Positions 12,770-24,534 of a stretch of 64,000 nucleotides of DNA are shown piece by piece. The number at the start of each line of letters is the position of its first letter. Within the stretch, counting starts at the first letter, position 1. The position numbers and the translations under genes are program-made. The notes beneath the pieces were generated by a model. The model did not search any database, was not told where the DNA came from, and saw only the letters and a list, made by a program, of their open reading frames with translations. Source of the DNA: Cynocephalus volans. Its lineage: Eukaryota; Chordata; Mammalia; Dermoptera; Cynocephalidae. The DNA lies in assembly GCF_027409185.1 (NCBI RefSeq), contig NC_084469.1:102115835-102179834 (forward strand), given 5' to 3'.

Positions 12770-14250
12770 TTGGGCCCTGGGCATTGTCAGTCCTCCTCCT
12801 GGGCAAAGCCGAGAAGCTCTGGTAGAGATGGCCATGAAGCCAAAGGCTGTAGGTTGGGGACTGGGCCACTCCCTCTCTGGTGAGTGACACAGTCAATCCC
12901 CCAATGACCTGACCATTTGCAGTGAGGACAGGTTATGACAGGCCTGTGCTGAGTGGCCCAGTTGACTGCATTTGAAGCAGTTCCTGGGTGGCTTGCCCCT
13001 AGAGGTGGCCAGCTTTGGAGTATGTGAGCCACAGATGGCATTAGCCAGGAGCTAGTATTTTACCTGATCTCTTTTATAGTTTTTTGAATATCAGGGGCTG
13101 ATTGGGTAATGAAACGAGAGTGTAAGAGGGCCATGCCTGCAGGGGAGTTTGGGTCTATAAGTGTGTATTCGTGTAAAGCCTCAGAGAGGTTGATTAGGAA
13201 CTCGCTGGGATTTTCAGTGGATCTCTGTGTGATTTCTCTAAGCTTGTCATAATTGACTGAATTATGAGTAGCCTTTTGGAGGCTGTGAAGTAGGTGTGCA
13301 ATCATGTTATCCCAGAGATCTCAATCCCCATGGCCAGACTGGTAGTTCCAATTTGGGTCCATGCAAGGAACAGCAACAGCTCCCACAGGCCACGTACTAT
13401 TTTGAGCATGTACCTGAGCCACCATCCAGACCTGCTCCCTGTACATGGACTTGGACAATTCCTTCCATCCTAGCCACTTCAAGGAAGGGTTATGAAAAGC
13501 TGGAGCTGAGGCAGGGTTGTTACCTGACGAAGGGGGAGAAGGTGGGGGGGTTGGGCTGAGGATGAGCATCTGGAAGCCAGGTGTGGGAAAGAGAGAGAAA
13601 TGTGGAGGGTTGATGGATCAGAAGATTGATCCGAGTCTGGAAGGAGAGGTCAAGCATGAGCTAGGAGACTTTGAGACACAGGACAGTTTTTGACATAGAG
13701 AAGAATGAGTCAAAGATGGGAGAAGGCCTGAACAAGGAATCTCTACAGCTTTTGCAATTTTGGTGAGTGTCTAAATCGAGTGCCATCTTGTGGCCACTGG
13801 GATCCATTGTAACAAGGTGTTTGAGTTTTAATGTCTCCCTGGAGACTGAGAAATTGGCCAGGAGATGGCCCAGAGGCATAGAGTGGCCCAGAGGCATAGA
13901 GTGTGGAGTTCCATAGAAAACGGGATAGGACATTTAGGTTCAATGTCTCCCTGGAGGCCAAGAAATTGGCCAGGAGACAGCCCAAGGGTGTAGAGCATGG
14001 AGATTTGGATCATGAGGATCCCACTTAGAGGATGAGAAAAGGCAATCAGTCCTGGTAGAAGAAGTGTGCCAACAAAGAGTGTCCTCTCAGGACAGACCCA
14101 CTGACTCACCCTGAATTGAGGCCGGTGTTGGATGCATTGGTCTGAAATGGAAAAAGTAGAGAGTCCCAGAGGCATTCGGTTCCAGCAGGTCTGGGAAGGG
14201 CGGTGAGGGCCAATCACTGCAAGAGAAAGGGGATCATCCACAACATCAGC
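12770..14250 (-). pseudogene. ERV1 gag remnant and leader
   Basis: The capsid C-terminal region is open at 13060-13305 (REITQRSTENPSEFLINLSEAL). Two nucleocapsid zinc knuckles follow (CFKCSQLGHSAQAC and CPHCKWSGHWGIDC, about 12890-12985), in different frames, so a frameshift separates them. Upstream gag sequence extends to about 13600. The leader at 13800-14255 contains a duplicated hairpin-forming repeat. Confidence 0.82.
13834..13977 (-). repeat. Duplicated hairpin motif in the ERV1 leader
   Basis: Two copies of a 32-nt motif at 13834-13865 and 13946-13977. The second can fold perfectly: GGCCAA-TTTC-TTGGCC on the minus (RNA-sense) strand, extended by CTCCTGG/CCAGGGAG. An 18-bp direct repeat ('ggcccagaggcatagagt') lies between them. 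Confidence 0.8.
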
Positions 14251-14259
14251 CAAAACCCT

Positions 14260-14277
14260 TCCCAGGTTTCAGCACCA
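14260..14277 (-). promoter_or_regulatory. ERV1 primer-binding site (tRNA-Phe-like)
   Basis: The minus strand reads TGGTGCTGAAACCTGGG, three bases downstream of the 5' LTR. It closely matches the complement of the tRNA-Phe 3' end (TGGTGCCGAAACCCGGG, recalled). Confidence 0.8.
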
Positions 14278-14280
14278 TAA

Positions 14281-14669
14281 TGAAAGAAAGTGAGCCGAGA
14301 TGCCAGGTACCATTCAAGCTTCATTAAAGAAAGAAATCTGCCAGGTGTGCTCAAAGTAGCAGGCAGCCCAGGGCTGCCCTGAAAAAGGGACAGCACCAGG
14401 TGTGGAGGTGGTAGAGCTTGTATAGTGCACCAGGGGTGGGCTGATACCATCAAGGAGGGTCATTATGCTAATGTGGATCGGGGTGGAGAACTGCGTCCTT
14501 GCAGAAGCAAAAGGGATTTCTGTTTAAGTCAGGAGGCTTCTCGTAAAGGGAAGGGGGAGGGGAAGGGGGAGGGGAAGGAAGGGGAGGGAAAGGGAGGGGA
14601 GGGGGCGGATGGCGCCATTTTGTACTTGGGTTTGTCTAAAGTGGTGCTGGTTATGCTGCAGATCTATTA
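14281..14669 (-). repeat. ERV1 5' LTR
   Basis: 389 bp. It pairs with 8382-8740. It includes an extra GGGGAA/GGGGAGG-type purine-rich microsatellite at about 14546-14605. Confidence 0.92.
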
Positions 14670-14713
14670 CTGCTGAAGTGCTGACCCTTTGGTTTTAAGG
14701 TGCATTTCCCATT
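14670..14713 (-). pseudogene. Locus 1 linker exon C1, 5' half (interrupted by ERV1)
   Basis: The splice acceptor (CTTCAG) is at 14714-14719. The minus-strand reading is WEMHLKTKGSALQQ-like, homologous to exon C of the intact gene. It is cut by the ERV1 5' LTR; the rest of the exon is at 8338-8381. Confidence 0.85.
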
Positions 14714-15025
14714 CTGAAGTACAAGAGAAAAACATATAAAGTTTCACAACCAAATGGTACGTTAAATAAGTTAAAAGTAATAAAGTTCATCTCTATTTAT
14801 TTCCATATTTAACATGCTAAAAAAAATAAAGCAAAGATATATGTGAGCAGTTTGGCTATGTGTAAAATTTGGCAGTAATACGGGGGTCAAAATTTAAAAA
14901 TTTATTAACAAATCTATGAAAATTAACAGTGATGGTGAACAGAAACAGTATTATCAGGGAAGGAAAGTAGGAAAGATCTGGACAAAAAGCATACATGAAA
15001 ACCATACACTCAAAAAAGAAAAGGG

Positions 15026-15205
15026 CAGGGCCGGCACGTGGCTCACTCGGTAGAGTGCGGTGTTGATAACACCAAGGCCCCGGGTTCGGATCCCATATAC
15101 GGATGGCCGGTTCGCTCACTGGCTGAGCGTGGTGCTGACAACACCAAGTCAAGGGTTAAGATCCCCTTACCGGTCATCTTTTAAATAAAAAAAAAAAAGA
15201 AAGAA
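15026..15205 (+). mobile_element. CYN dimer SINE
   Basis: Two tRNA-like monomers ('tgataacaccaaggccccgggttcgg' and 'ctgacaacaccaagtcaagggtt') followed by poly-A. Confidence 0.93.
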
Positions 15206-15411
15206 AAAAAGAAAAGGGCAGGTTGTTTGTGAGATCATAGGAAATTATAGACCAACACAAATTAACGGAGTATGGGAAGTTGAAAATATCCCCAAACTTC
15301 TGAGTCCAGTGGTCTCACCTACTTTGACAAAGTGCATCTTGAAATGTTTCACTAAACCTCCAAACTTACTGAACTTCTCACTGCCCAGGCATGTGCTTCA
15401 CAAACACTTAC

Positions 15412-15492
15412 CTTGGAGAATTCCTCTCTCCAGTGTCCTCAACTCTTTTTCCTTAAACCAAGAGATCAGGCTGGGTTCGAACAGCTGGTATC
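15412..15492 (-). pseudogene. Locus 1 KRAB-B exon B1 (splice acceptor lost)
   Basis: 81 bp, the standard length here. It encodes GYQLFEPSLISWFKEKELRT and continues open to a GTAAGTG donor at 15405-15411. The base before the exon is TG instead of AG (CCTG|GATACC), so normal splicing to this exon should fail although the reading frame is open. Confidence 0.85.
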
Positions 15493-15687
15493 CAGGACAC
15501 AGGGAAAGACACATCAACGAAAGAGGCTTATGCAGGAGATGACAAACCTTACAAAAAACAGAAATCACATTTCTAATGAAAGCAATAAAAATTACTTCTA
15601 GACAGTTCAAAATGCAAATATCTCCTCTTTCTGTGCTCCGAAGAGATTGGTTAACTCCGACCCCTGAAACCACATGCAGGCTGAAAT

Positions 15688-15768
15688 ATGAGGATATTTC
15701 CAAAAGTTCGTGGAAAATTAGATTTAAAAACGAGAATCTTTTTGTGAACTTTTTAAAGTACCCTCATA
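15688..15768. repeat. Imperfect palindrome, MITE-like
   Basis: Arms 'tttccaaaagttcgtggaaa' and 'tttgtgaactttttaaagta' are imperfect inverted repeats around an A-rich centre. It resembles a short mariner-type inverted-repeat element; the family is not identified. Confidence 0.4.
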
Positions 15769-15860
15769 CGTATATAAAAACCACTAAGACTTTAGTTAAA
15801 GGAAGAAATGATGGAAATACAAAAAGAGATCTTTAGTTTTACAGGGAAATTACTACACAA

Positions 15861-16253
<393 letters not shown>

Positions 16254-17069
16254 CTAAACCATCACACACATACAAGTTTGAGCCAAGTAACATCCCCACC
16301 AATGTTCACTGGAAAATGAGAAAGTGAAACCAATGCCTACACAGGCTTCTGAGGGCTCCCATTGTCTATTCTAGGGTTCGATGGTCCTAGGAAATCTCTA
16401 TCCACACTCACTCACTACCGCTCAGCTCCAGTCTTATGGCTTTAAAGGCACCTTTTACACATGAACTTATCACACCACAACTAGATTGGGAGCTCTTCTC
16501 CTCTTAGTTCACTCTATTGCAGCACACTCCTGAGCCATCAGAAGCACTTGATAAAAGGTGATGTATGAATAAATTCTTTGAGAAAAGGACATTTTCATCT
16601 TCCTTACCATCTGTCAGAGCACCCAGAGAAATAAAAAAGCAGTCAACATCAGGAGAACTAAGATGAATTCATAATTACTAATACTGATATAATTTTCAGG
16701 GTAACCCCTTACCAATATAAAAGGCACAACATTCTGAGGAAATGGAGTTAGCAACTCAGTACTGGCATGGGTCTTTTATTTGCTTTAAGAAGCTCTGTAG
16801 ACATGTCTACCTACAAGGAAATGTGTCCTCCTGGTCCATGCAATTATGCCATTTTTTAGAAGCATACTCCAAGTTTCAAGCAAGAAGTTCTTCACACTAG
16901 AATTGGGGTAACCCAAACTCATCACAATTCAGAGTGTCTCTCCAGAGACTCCACTCCCTTGGGTGAATTCCATTTCTTTTGAATATCTCTCTTTTGTCCT
17001 GATTTTCTATAATGAAATTCCTAATCTTCTCTGAATGTGAAAAATAAAAAACATCCTTTGTGTCTTACC

Positions 17070-17151
17070 ATTCATATCCCATTGGAAGTTTCTTCCATCA
17101 AAAAGTACTGCTGAAGTGCTAAACCTTTGGTTTTAAGTTGCATTTCTCATT
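17070..17151 (-). pseudogene. Locus 1 linker exon C2 (stops, 1-bp deletion)
   Basis: Acceptor TTTCAG and donor GTAAGA are kept. The exon is 82 bp instead of 83 and has TGA in place of the first TGG codon plus a second TGA near the end. Confidence 0.82.
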
Positions 17152-17587
17152 CTGAAATTAAACAAACAAAAAAATTTAAGATTGTAGAAAGAAATGGTAA
17201 GTTGAAGGAGTTAAAAATGGAAGGAATCATTCATATTTGTTTAAAAAACAAAAAAGTAAATAAAACTTGAGGATTTAGACTGTGTCAAAAATTCGGCAGG
17301 TCAAAATTTCAGATAATTTGTTAAAAAGTGATTCTGTGAAAATTAAAACTGATAGTGAAGAGAAAGTTGTTATCAGGGAAGGAAAATAAGAATTATCTGA
17401 ACAAACAGCATACATCAAAACAATAAACTGGAAGAAGAAATATAATATGACATTTATGTGATCACAGAAAGTTTCAGTAGACAGAAAGTAAAAGTACATG
17501 ATGTTGAACATAACCTAACTTCTGATAAAAATAGTCTCAACCTCCTGAGACAAAGTGCATCTTAAAAACTTTCCTCATTATGCTTAC

Positions 17588-17983
17588 GTTTTAGTCTGTT
17601 TTGTGTTGCTATAACAGAATACCTGAGACTGGGTAATTTATAAAGAACAGAGGTTTATTTGGCTTATGATTCTGGGACAGCTGCATCTGGCACGGGGCTC
17701 AGGCTGCTTCTACTCATGGTGGAAAGCAGCAGGTAGCTGGTGGGTACAAGCAGATCACATGGCAAGAGGAAGCAAGAGACAGACAGAGAGAGAGAGGTGC
17801 CAGGATCTTTTAAGCAACCAGCTCTCGCAGGAACTAATAGAGTGAGAACTCACTCATTACTCCTTCCACCTAGCGAGAGCATTAATCCATTCATGAGGGA
17901 TCCACCCCCATGACTCAAACTGTCACACTGGGGATCAGATTTCCACATGAATTCTGAGATGACAATACATCCAAATTGCATCA
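17588..17983 (-). repeat. MaLR solo LTR with target duplication
   Basis: Same LTR type as at 692-1113, in reverse orientation. gcttac flanks it at 17582-17587 and 17984-17989. It is inserted between exons C2 and B2 of locus 1. Confidence 0.9.
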
Positions 17984-18034
17984 GCTTACAAACATACTTC
18001 TCAATGAGTAGGGCTGTTCTTCATGATCACTTAC

Positions 18035-18114
18035 CCTGGAGAACACCTCCCTGCATGGTCCTCAATTATTCTGGTTCTAGCCAAGAGGTTAGGCAGAGTC
18101 TGAAAGTTGACATC
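18035..18114 (-). pseudogene. Locus 1 KRAB-B exon B2 (frameshifted)
   Basis: Acceptor TACAG and donor GTAAGTG are kept, but the exon is 80 bp instead of 81 and reads into a stop (GCC TAA) after about eight codons. Confidence 0.82.
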
Positions 18115-18389
18115 CTGTACACAGGGAAAGATACTTTAATGGAAGAGGATCATGCAAGAGATGACAAACCTTCCAATGATATGGGAACCGTAGTTCTAAT
18201 GAAAGCAGTGAAATCATTTCAAAATGGCTAAAAATGTCAATATCGCCTTTTTCTGTGCCCCCAAAGATTGGTCATTTCTGATCCTTGAAACCCAAGTTCA
18301 TGTTTATGGACACAATTACAAAGCATAATACAAAATAAAGTAAGTGAAACAAAGAAATCTTTGTTGGGGGGTGAGGGAGGAACTACACC

Positions 18390-18569
18390 AGTGATTCTTA
18401 AACATTATAGTGCATCAGATTCATGTGTAGAGATTGTTAAAACACAGATGACAGGGACTCAACTGGAGAGTTTCTGATTGAGTATGTCAAAAGTGGAGAC
18501 TCAGAATGTCTATTTCTAAAGATTGGTGGTGAGGCTGTTCATCTTGGACCACATTTTGAGAACAACCAC
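18390..18569 (+). repeat. MER5A-like hAT element (cassette 2 copy)
   Basis: From 'gtgattcttaaacattatagtgcatcag' to 'cacattttgagaacaacc', typical of MER5A termini. It sits in the same position relative to KRAB exons as the copies at 15861 and 34625. Confidence 0.75.
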
Positions 18570-18689
18570 AATAGATTAAACCATATAATGGCAAGGACTA
18601 CACCTCTGTTATTGCCCACTGTACACAGAGCTGACAATATTGATCATGAAACAAAATATGTAACATGTATCTTCTCCATAAGAGGCTAC

Positions 18690-19066
18690 TGAAAGAAAGT
18701 GAGCTGAAATGCCAGGTACTGTTCAAGATTTATTAAAGGAAAAGAATCTGCCAGGCTATGCTGAAAGTGGTGGGGGCAGCCCAGGGCTGCCTTCAAAATG
18801 GAAGACAGCAGCTAACCTAGGGCTGTGGGAGCTTATATTGGTATGTTGGTGCCAAGAGCTGGGTGATGTAATTCCAGGGTGGGGATGGAGAGTTAGGTCA
18901 TGGGAATGGAGAGTTCTGCACATGCGGAATCACTGAAAGTTTCATTTTCTCTGAAACCATGAGGCTTCTTGTAAGAGAGGATGGGGGAGGGGGGGGAGGA
19001 GGTGAACGGCACCATTTTGTACTTGGGCTTGTCTAAAATGGTTCTGGTTATGTGGTAGATCTATTA
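18690..19066 (-). repeat. ERV2 3' LTR
   Basis: 377 bp. It runs on the minus strand from TAATAGATC to CTTTCA, like the ERV1 LTRs. Confidence 0.9.
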
Positions 19067-19076
19067 TTCCTGCCTT

Positions 19077-20420
19077 TTAAGTATAGGAAAAAGGGAGAAA
19101 GGGTGGAGGTCTCATTCTTCTGAAGTTACTTCCTGCTGGGGGTGGGCAGAGAGGAAAAATCTGGCCAAACAAAAACATTGCATTGGTTTCCTGGGGGGAA
19201 GCTATATTCTTCCGGGTCTCTGACCTGGAGAGACTGGTATCCTCCTCCTGCCATGAAGAGTTCAGTGACCTTTTGGTTGGAGAATGTCTGCATACATTCC
19301 TGTAAGAAATTAGAGAAACTCCAAAAGAGACAGGGACCAAAAAGTAGGATGAGGCACAGATAGGGGTCCTAGTAGGGGCATAAGCCAGGGTATCCGAGGG
19401 CTCAGTGAAATGATTTAAGTTGATTTGGATAACCTGGACTCATTTACATAATAACAACATTCCTCCCCCAAGAAGAGGCAGGTGCCTTCCTTCTTGGCTG
19501 TAAGGAAGTCAAGGGCTTGACAGTTCTGTAAAGCGATTGTCATGAGTGAGGTGACCTGTCACTGGAGGGAGGAGATGCTATCTGTACTTAGTTCTTCTGA
19601 GAGTTTTGATAGAATTGAGAGGCAGTAGCAGGGCCCACTATGCCAGTCCCAGTTGCAGGAAGGATCCCTGCCCCAATTAAAAGGTACAATTAATGCCCTA
19701 TGGGAGCAGGGGACACGTCCTGAGAGAGGGGGCTGAAGTTAGCCCCAGTCCTGTCTCCATCCATTTATCTGTCTGGACAGTGATGTCAGGGACAGGCCAA
19801 ACGAATATGCAAGAAATCACCTTAGGGGGCAGGCAACAGGATAGTGTAGTTTTACAAAGGAAATATATTCCATTTTTAGGGCATGGATGAGGAGCGGGTA
19901 AATGAGTCATAGCATTTGGTGTTAGTCAGGCAGAGTGTGCGCAGGCCCAACATAATGCTGACAGTCCCCACTGAGGTGAGGTTAGAGGAAAGTGAAGAGA
20001 TGTTTGTAGAAACATTTGGGGCTGCATCAACAGGGAGGGGAGGTGGCCACAAAAAGTTTCTTGCAAAGTGGGAGACAGATGAGTCACTCGGGGACCAGTC
20101 TGATTCATTGAGGACTGCATCATCCCTTTGGACCTGGAACCTCTATGTTCCAGGTAAGGGGGAGCACTGAGATAGGAAGAAACACATGAGAAGGATGCAA
20201 AGGGTTAGGTATCTAAAAGAATTTAAAGGGCACATTGCCACAATGAAATTGCTAAGGAGCATCGTACTGATAGGAGGTAAAGGAGTGCCAGGAGAAATCT
20301 TTCTATAATGTTACACTCCTTTGGGACAACACTGGCCAATCCTGCAGCAAGTAATAGAAAAAATAGTATAATAAAAGTTAGGGACACAGGGTGGCATATA
20401 CTTATCATGTCCCACGATAG
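19077..20420 (-). pseudogene. ERV2 env remnant
   Basis: Homologous to the ERV1 env. The TM CX6CC region and the following CCYYVNES (about 19445-19500) are present, and the stop that interrupts ERV1 just before the cluster is absent here. Elsewhere the frame is broken (open pieces 19077-19340, 19698-19910 and 19926-20123). Confidence 0.78.
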
Positions 20421-20468
20421 CAAACCCGCAATAGCAGGTCAGGACCAGTCTTGGAATAGCTCTTGTGT

Positions 20469-20876
20469 TGTTAAGGGACGCCCCTACTGACCTTAACATA
20501 TGCATTCTGCTTCTGTACAAATTTCTTGCTAAAATAAATGGGGGAATAAACAGAGTAGCATGGCCAACTCCATTTTAGGCAGCTCAGCCATTTTAGCCTG
20601 GAAAGTCCCTATGAGGAATCCAGGGTGGGGAGGGGCTACAGGGCTAACCACAAAATTAGCTTATGTACCGCTGGCTTGCTTGCATTAGCTAGATTGTGTC
20701 AGGCATGAAAAATTCCCGCCTAGCTAAAAATAAAAGCTGCGAGAGGTTTCAACTCGGGGCCACGCACTTCGATTGGCCTGCGTAGCCCTGGCTGCCAGAA
20801 ATAAACTCTTTTCCTTTTCCTATCACCCGGTTCTCATGGGCAAATTTCTTTTACCTGTTGGACGTTGGTCATAACA
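20469..20876 (+). mobile_element. Solo LTR inserted in ERV2
   Basis: 408 bp with perfect TGTTA...TAACA ends and a 4-bp target duplication gtgt at 20465-20468 and 20877-20880. It contains TATA-like 'aaaataaaagctgcg' and polyadenylation signal 'aaataaactc'. The orientation is opposite to the host provirus and it is unrelated to the ERV1/ERV2 LTR. A 4-bp duplication and TG...CA ends fit a class I family; not identified further. Confidence 0.88.
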
Positions 20877-21600
20877 GTGTGAAGGACGTGAAGCAGGCCT
20901 GCAAGAGTGAGAGGATAATCGCCAGGGGAAAGATCATCCTTCTTCTGGGACTGGGGGAAGAGCGGAGGTCCTGGAGATTTTCAGTTTTGTGGATCATAAG
21001 ATGGACAAAGTGTAAGGAGATTTTGGTTTGGGTGTTGAGCAGACGGATCCCTCTCACTTGGTGTTAACAGATTTTTTGGGTAAGGCCTCAGGTGCTAGTT
21101 TTACCAAGGATAAGTGATGCCAGGGAGTCTTTCCTAGTACTTTTATTGCCATGGGAGTGGTGAGAAGTACTGTATAAGATCCTTCCCAGCATGGTGAGAG
21201 GGGCTTTGGGATTGGGGTCTTAATATACACTTGCTGTCTTGGGCTCAGTTTAAAGTCTGAAGAGGTGGTGGGGAAAGGATGAGGTAATAGAAGGTTGGTC
21301 TGTTCCTGAAGAATATCCCTAATGAGTGAAAGAGTAGGGAGATACTGGCCTAAAGGTGATGAGCTGGAAGGGAGACGTGTGAGAGTGAAGGGTCTAACAT
21401 ACATTAGCTCAAGGGCACTGAGGCCTGTGGGCTTGCAGGAGGCAGCCCATAGGCGAGTGTGTGACTGGTGGGGAGGCCAAAACAAGGGAAGATTTCTGAG
21501 GTGAGAGCTTGTGTTACTGCTGTAGCATCCTTTGAAGTGCAGGGAAAAGCCTCAAACCAACCTGAAAAGGTATCTACTATGGTTAGAAGATAGCATGTCC
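20877..21600 (-). pseudogene. ERV2 integrase remnant
   Basis: The integrase core (LTIVDTFSGWFEAFPCTS, SEIFPCFGLPTS) and C-terminal domain (LSPRQQVYIKTPIP, then WEGSYTVLLTTPMAIKV) are readable at 21054-21619. RT and RNase H are deleted. Confidence 0.82.
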
Positions 21601-21775
21601 GGACCGGGCCGTGGCTCACTCGGGAGAGTGTGGTGCTGATAACACCAAGGCCACGGGTTTGGATCCCATATAGGGATGACTGGTTAGCTCACTTGGGAGA
21701 GCGTGGTGCTGACAACACCAAGTCAAGGGTTAAGATCCCCTTACCGGTCATCTTTAAAAAAATAAAAATAAAAAA
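21601..21775 (+). mobile_element. CYN dimer SINE at the ERV2 deletion junction
   Basis: Full dimer with an A-rich tail. The ERV1-equivalent positions on its two sides are about 10800 and 12430, so it replaces roughly 1.63 kb of provirus. Confidence 0.9.
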
Positions 21776-23822
21776 ATTAAGTGTTTAGGGTAAGAGTAGC
21801 TTTGAATTTGGAAAGGATGTCCTGTCCTAGTAAGGGAGTTGGGCATTGAGGCATTATTAAGAATTTGTGTGTGAATTGGGTGTGATGTAGGGTGCAGGAA
21901 AGGGTTTGAATGATCCATGGGCAGTATTCTGATCCTGTGACCCCTACTATTGTGACAGAGGATGGGGTTGTTGGTCCTGCATATTCAGGAAGGGTATAGT
22001 AAATGGCCCCTGTATCAATGACAAAAGAGATCCGGCTTACCTGCTATGAGGCAAGTTACCTAGGGCTCATGCATGGCGATCTCTGTAGGAGCCTCAAGCC
22101 CTGGGCATCATCAGTCCTCCCCCTGGGAAAAAGCCAAGAAGCTCCAGTAGAGATGGCCATGAAGCCAAAGGCTATAGGTTGGGGACTGGGCCACTTCCTC
22201 TCTGGTGAGTGGCACAGTCAATCCCCCAGTGATCTGGCCATTTGTAATGAGGACAGAGCCCCAGAGGGGGCCATGGATTGGGACATGCTCATGCCCAGTG
22301 GCCCAAGTGACCACATTTGAAGCAGTTTCCAGGTGGCTTGCCGCTAGAGGCAGCCGGCTTTGGAGTATGTAGGCCATGGATGGCATTAGCCAGGAGCTGG
22401 TATTTGGTCTGATCTCTTTTATAGTTTTTTGAATATTAGGGGCTTATTCAGTAATGAAATGAGAATGTAAGAGGGCCATGCCTGCAGGGGAGTTTGGGTC
22501 TATACATTGTATTCATGTAAAGTCTCAGAGAGGTGGGTTAGGAACTCGGGATTTTCAGTGGATCTTCTTGTAATTTCTCTATGCTTGTCATAACTGGCTG
22601 ACTTGTGAGTAGCCTTTTGGATGCCATGAAGTAGGTGTATGATCATATTACCCCAGAGATCCCAATCTCTGTGGCTGGCCTGGTAGTCCCAATTTGGGTC
22701 TGTGCAAGGAACAGCAACAGCTCCCACAGGCTGCCTATTATTTTGAGCATGTACCTGAGCCACCATCCAGACCCACTCCCTGTACATGGACTTGGACAAT
22801 TCCTTCCATCCCAGCCACTTCACAGAAGGGTTATAAAAAGCCAGAGCTGAGTCAAGGTTGTTACCTGATGAAGGGGGAGAAGAAGGGGGGGGTTCAGTGG
22901 CTGAGGATGAGCTTCTCAAGACCAGGTAGAGGAAAGAGAGGGAAATGTGGAGGGGCTGGTGAAGGATTCGGAGCATATGGAGGTAGTCAAGACAGCCCGT
23001 ACAGGTAGCAGAGTAGTCCGACAGATCAGAGGATTGATCTGAGTCTGGAAGGGGAGGTCAAGCATGCGCTAGGAGAATTTGAGACATAGGACAGTTTCGA
23101 CAGAGAGAAGAAGGCGCTCAGAGATAAGGGAAGGCCTGAAAATAAAGGAATCTCTCCGTCTTGCCACCTCAGTGAGTATCTAAATTGAGAATGTCATCTT
23201 GTGGCCATTAATATCCATTGTAATGAGGCATTTGAGTTTTAATATCCCCCTGGAGGCCGAGAAATTGGCCAGGAGATGGCCCAGAGGCATAGATCACGGA
23301 GTACAGTAGAAAACAAGACGTTTAGGTTTAATGTCTCCCTGGAAGCCAAGAAATTAGTCAGGAGAAAGCCCAAGGGTGTAGAGCATGGAGGTTTGGATTG
23401 TGAGGATCCCGTGTAGTGGGTGAGAAATGGTGCAGGCAGTCCTGGTAGAAGAATGCTGCCAAGGAGTGTCCTCCTTGGTGTGCATCTTCTTTTTGAGAAA
23501 AAAGCCATGAGAAGCTAATGAAGTGTCCCCCAGTAGCTGGGGGGCACGAGAAAAGTTCCCTCGGCCAGGTGCCTGGGCTTCGTAGAGACCAGAGTCATAG
23601 AGGGTAGTCGGGAGAACTCTTAGAAGTAGGCAGGACGGACCCACTGACTCACCCTGAATTGAGGTTGGTGTTGATGCATTGGTCTGAAACGGCAAAAGTA
23701 GAGAGTCCTGAGGCACCCAATTTCGGCAGGTCTGGCAAAGGCAGCCAAGAGCCAATCAACCCAAGAGAGGGGGGATGGTCCACAACATCAGCCAAAACCA
23801 TTCCCTGGTTTCAGCACCATAA
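21776..23822 (-). pseudogene. ERV2 protease and gag remnants, leader
   Basis: Protease sequence is at about 21780-22040. A zinc-knuckle region (CFKCGHLGHWA, then an internal stop) is at about 22200-22330. Capsid-like sequence spans 22390-22976. The leader at 23160-23800 carries two copies of the same hairpin motif seen in ERV1 (about 23245-23276 and 23334-23365). Confidence 0.8.
23803..23819 (-). promoter_or_regulatory. ERV2 primer-binding site (tRNA-Phe-like)
   Basis: The minus strand reads TGGTGCTGAAACCAGGG three bases inside the 5' LTR, as in ERV1. Confidence 0.8.

Positions 23823-24534
<712 letters not shown>

Larger units (their letters stand above)
8382..14669 (-). mobile_element. ERV1: near full-length class I endogenous retrovirus (tRNA-Phe type primer site)
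   Basis: Order on the minus strand: 5' LTR 14281-14669, primer-binding site, leader, gag, protease, pol, env, 3' LTR 8382-8740. The target duplication is ctgcc/ctgct (8377-8381 and 14670-14674, one mismatch). Motifs recognised are gag zinc knuckles, protease DTGA, RT YVDD, RNase H, integrase and an env TM with CX6CC. Every gene carries frameshifts or stops, so the element is defective. ERV2 at 18690-24385 is a close relative. The primer site suggests an ERV-F/H-like group; that placement is inference. Confidence 0.93.

Noticed and set aside
13834..13977. CRISPR-like direct repeats
   Set aside because: Only two copies, within a retroviral leader of a mammalian genome; no CRISPR array is plausible.
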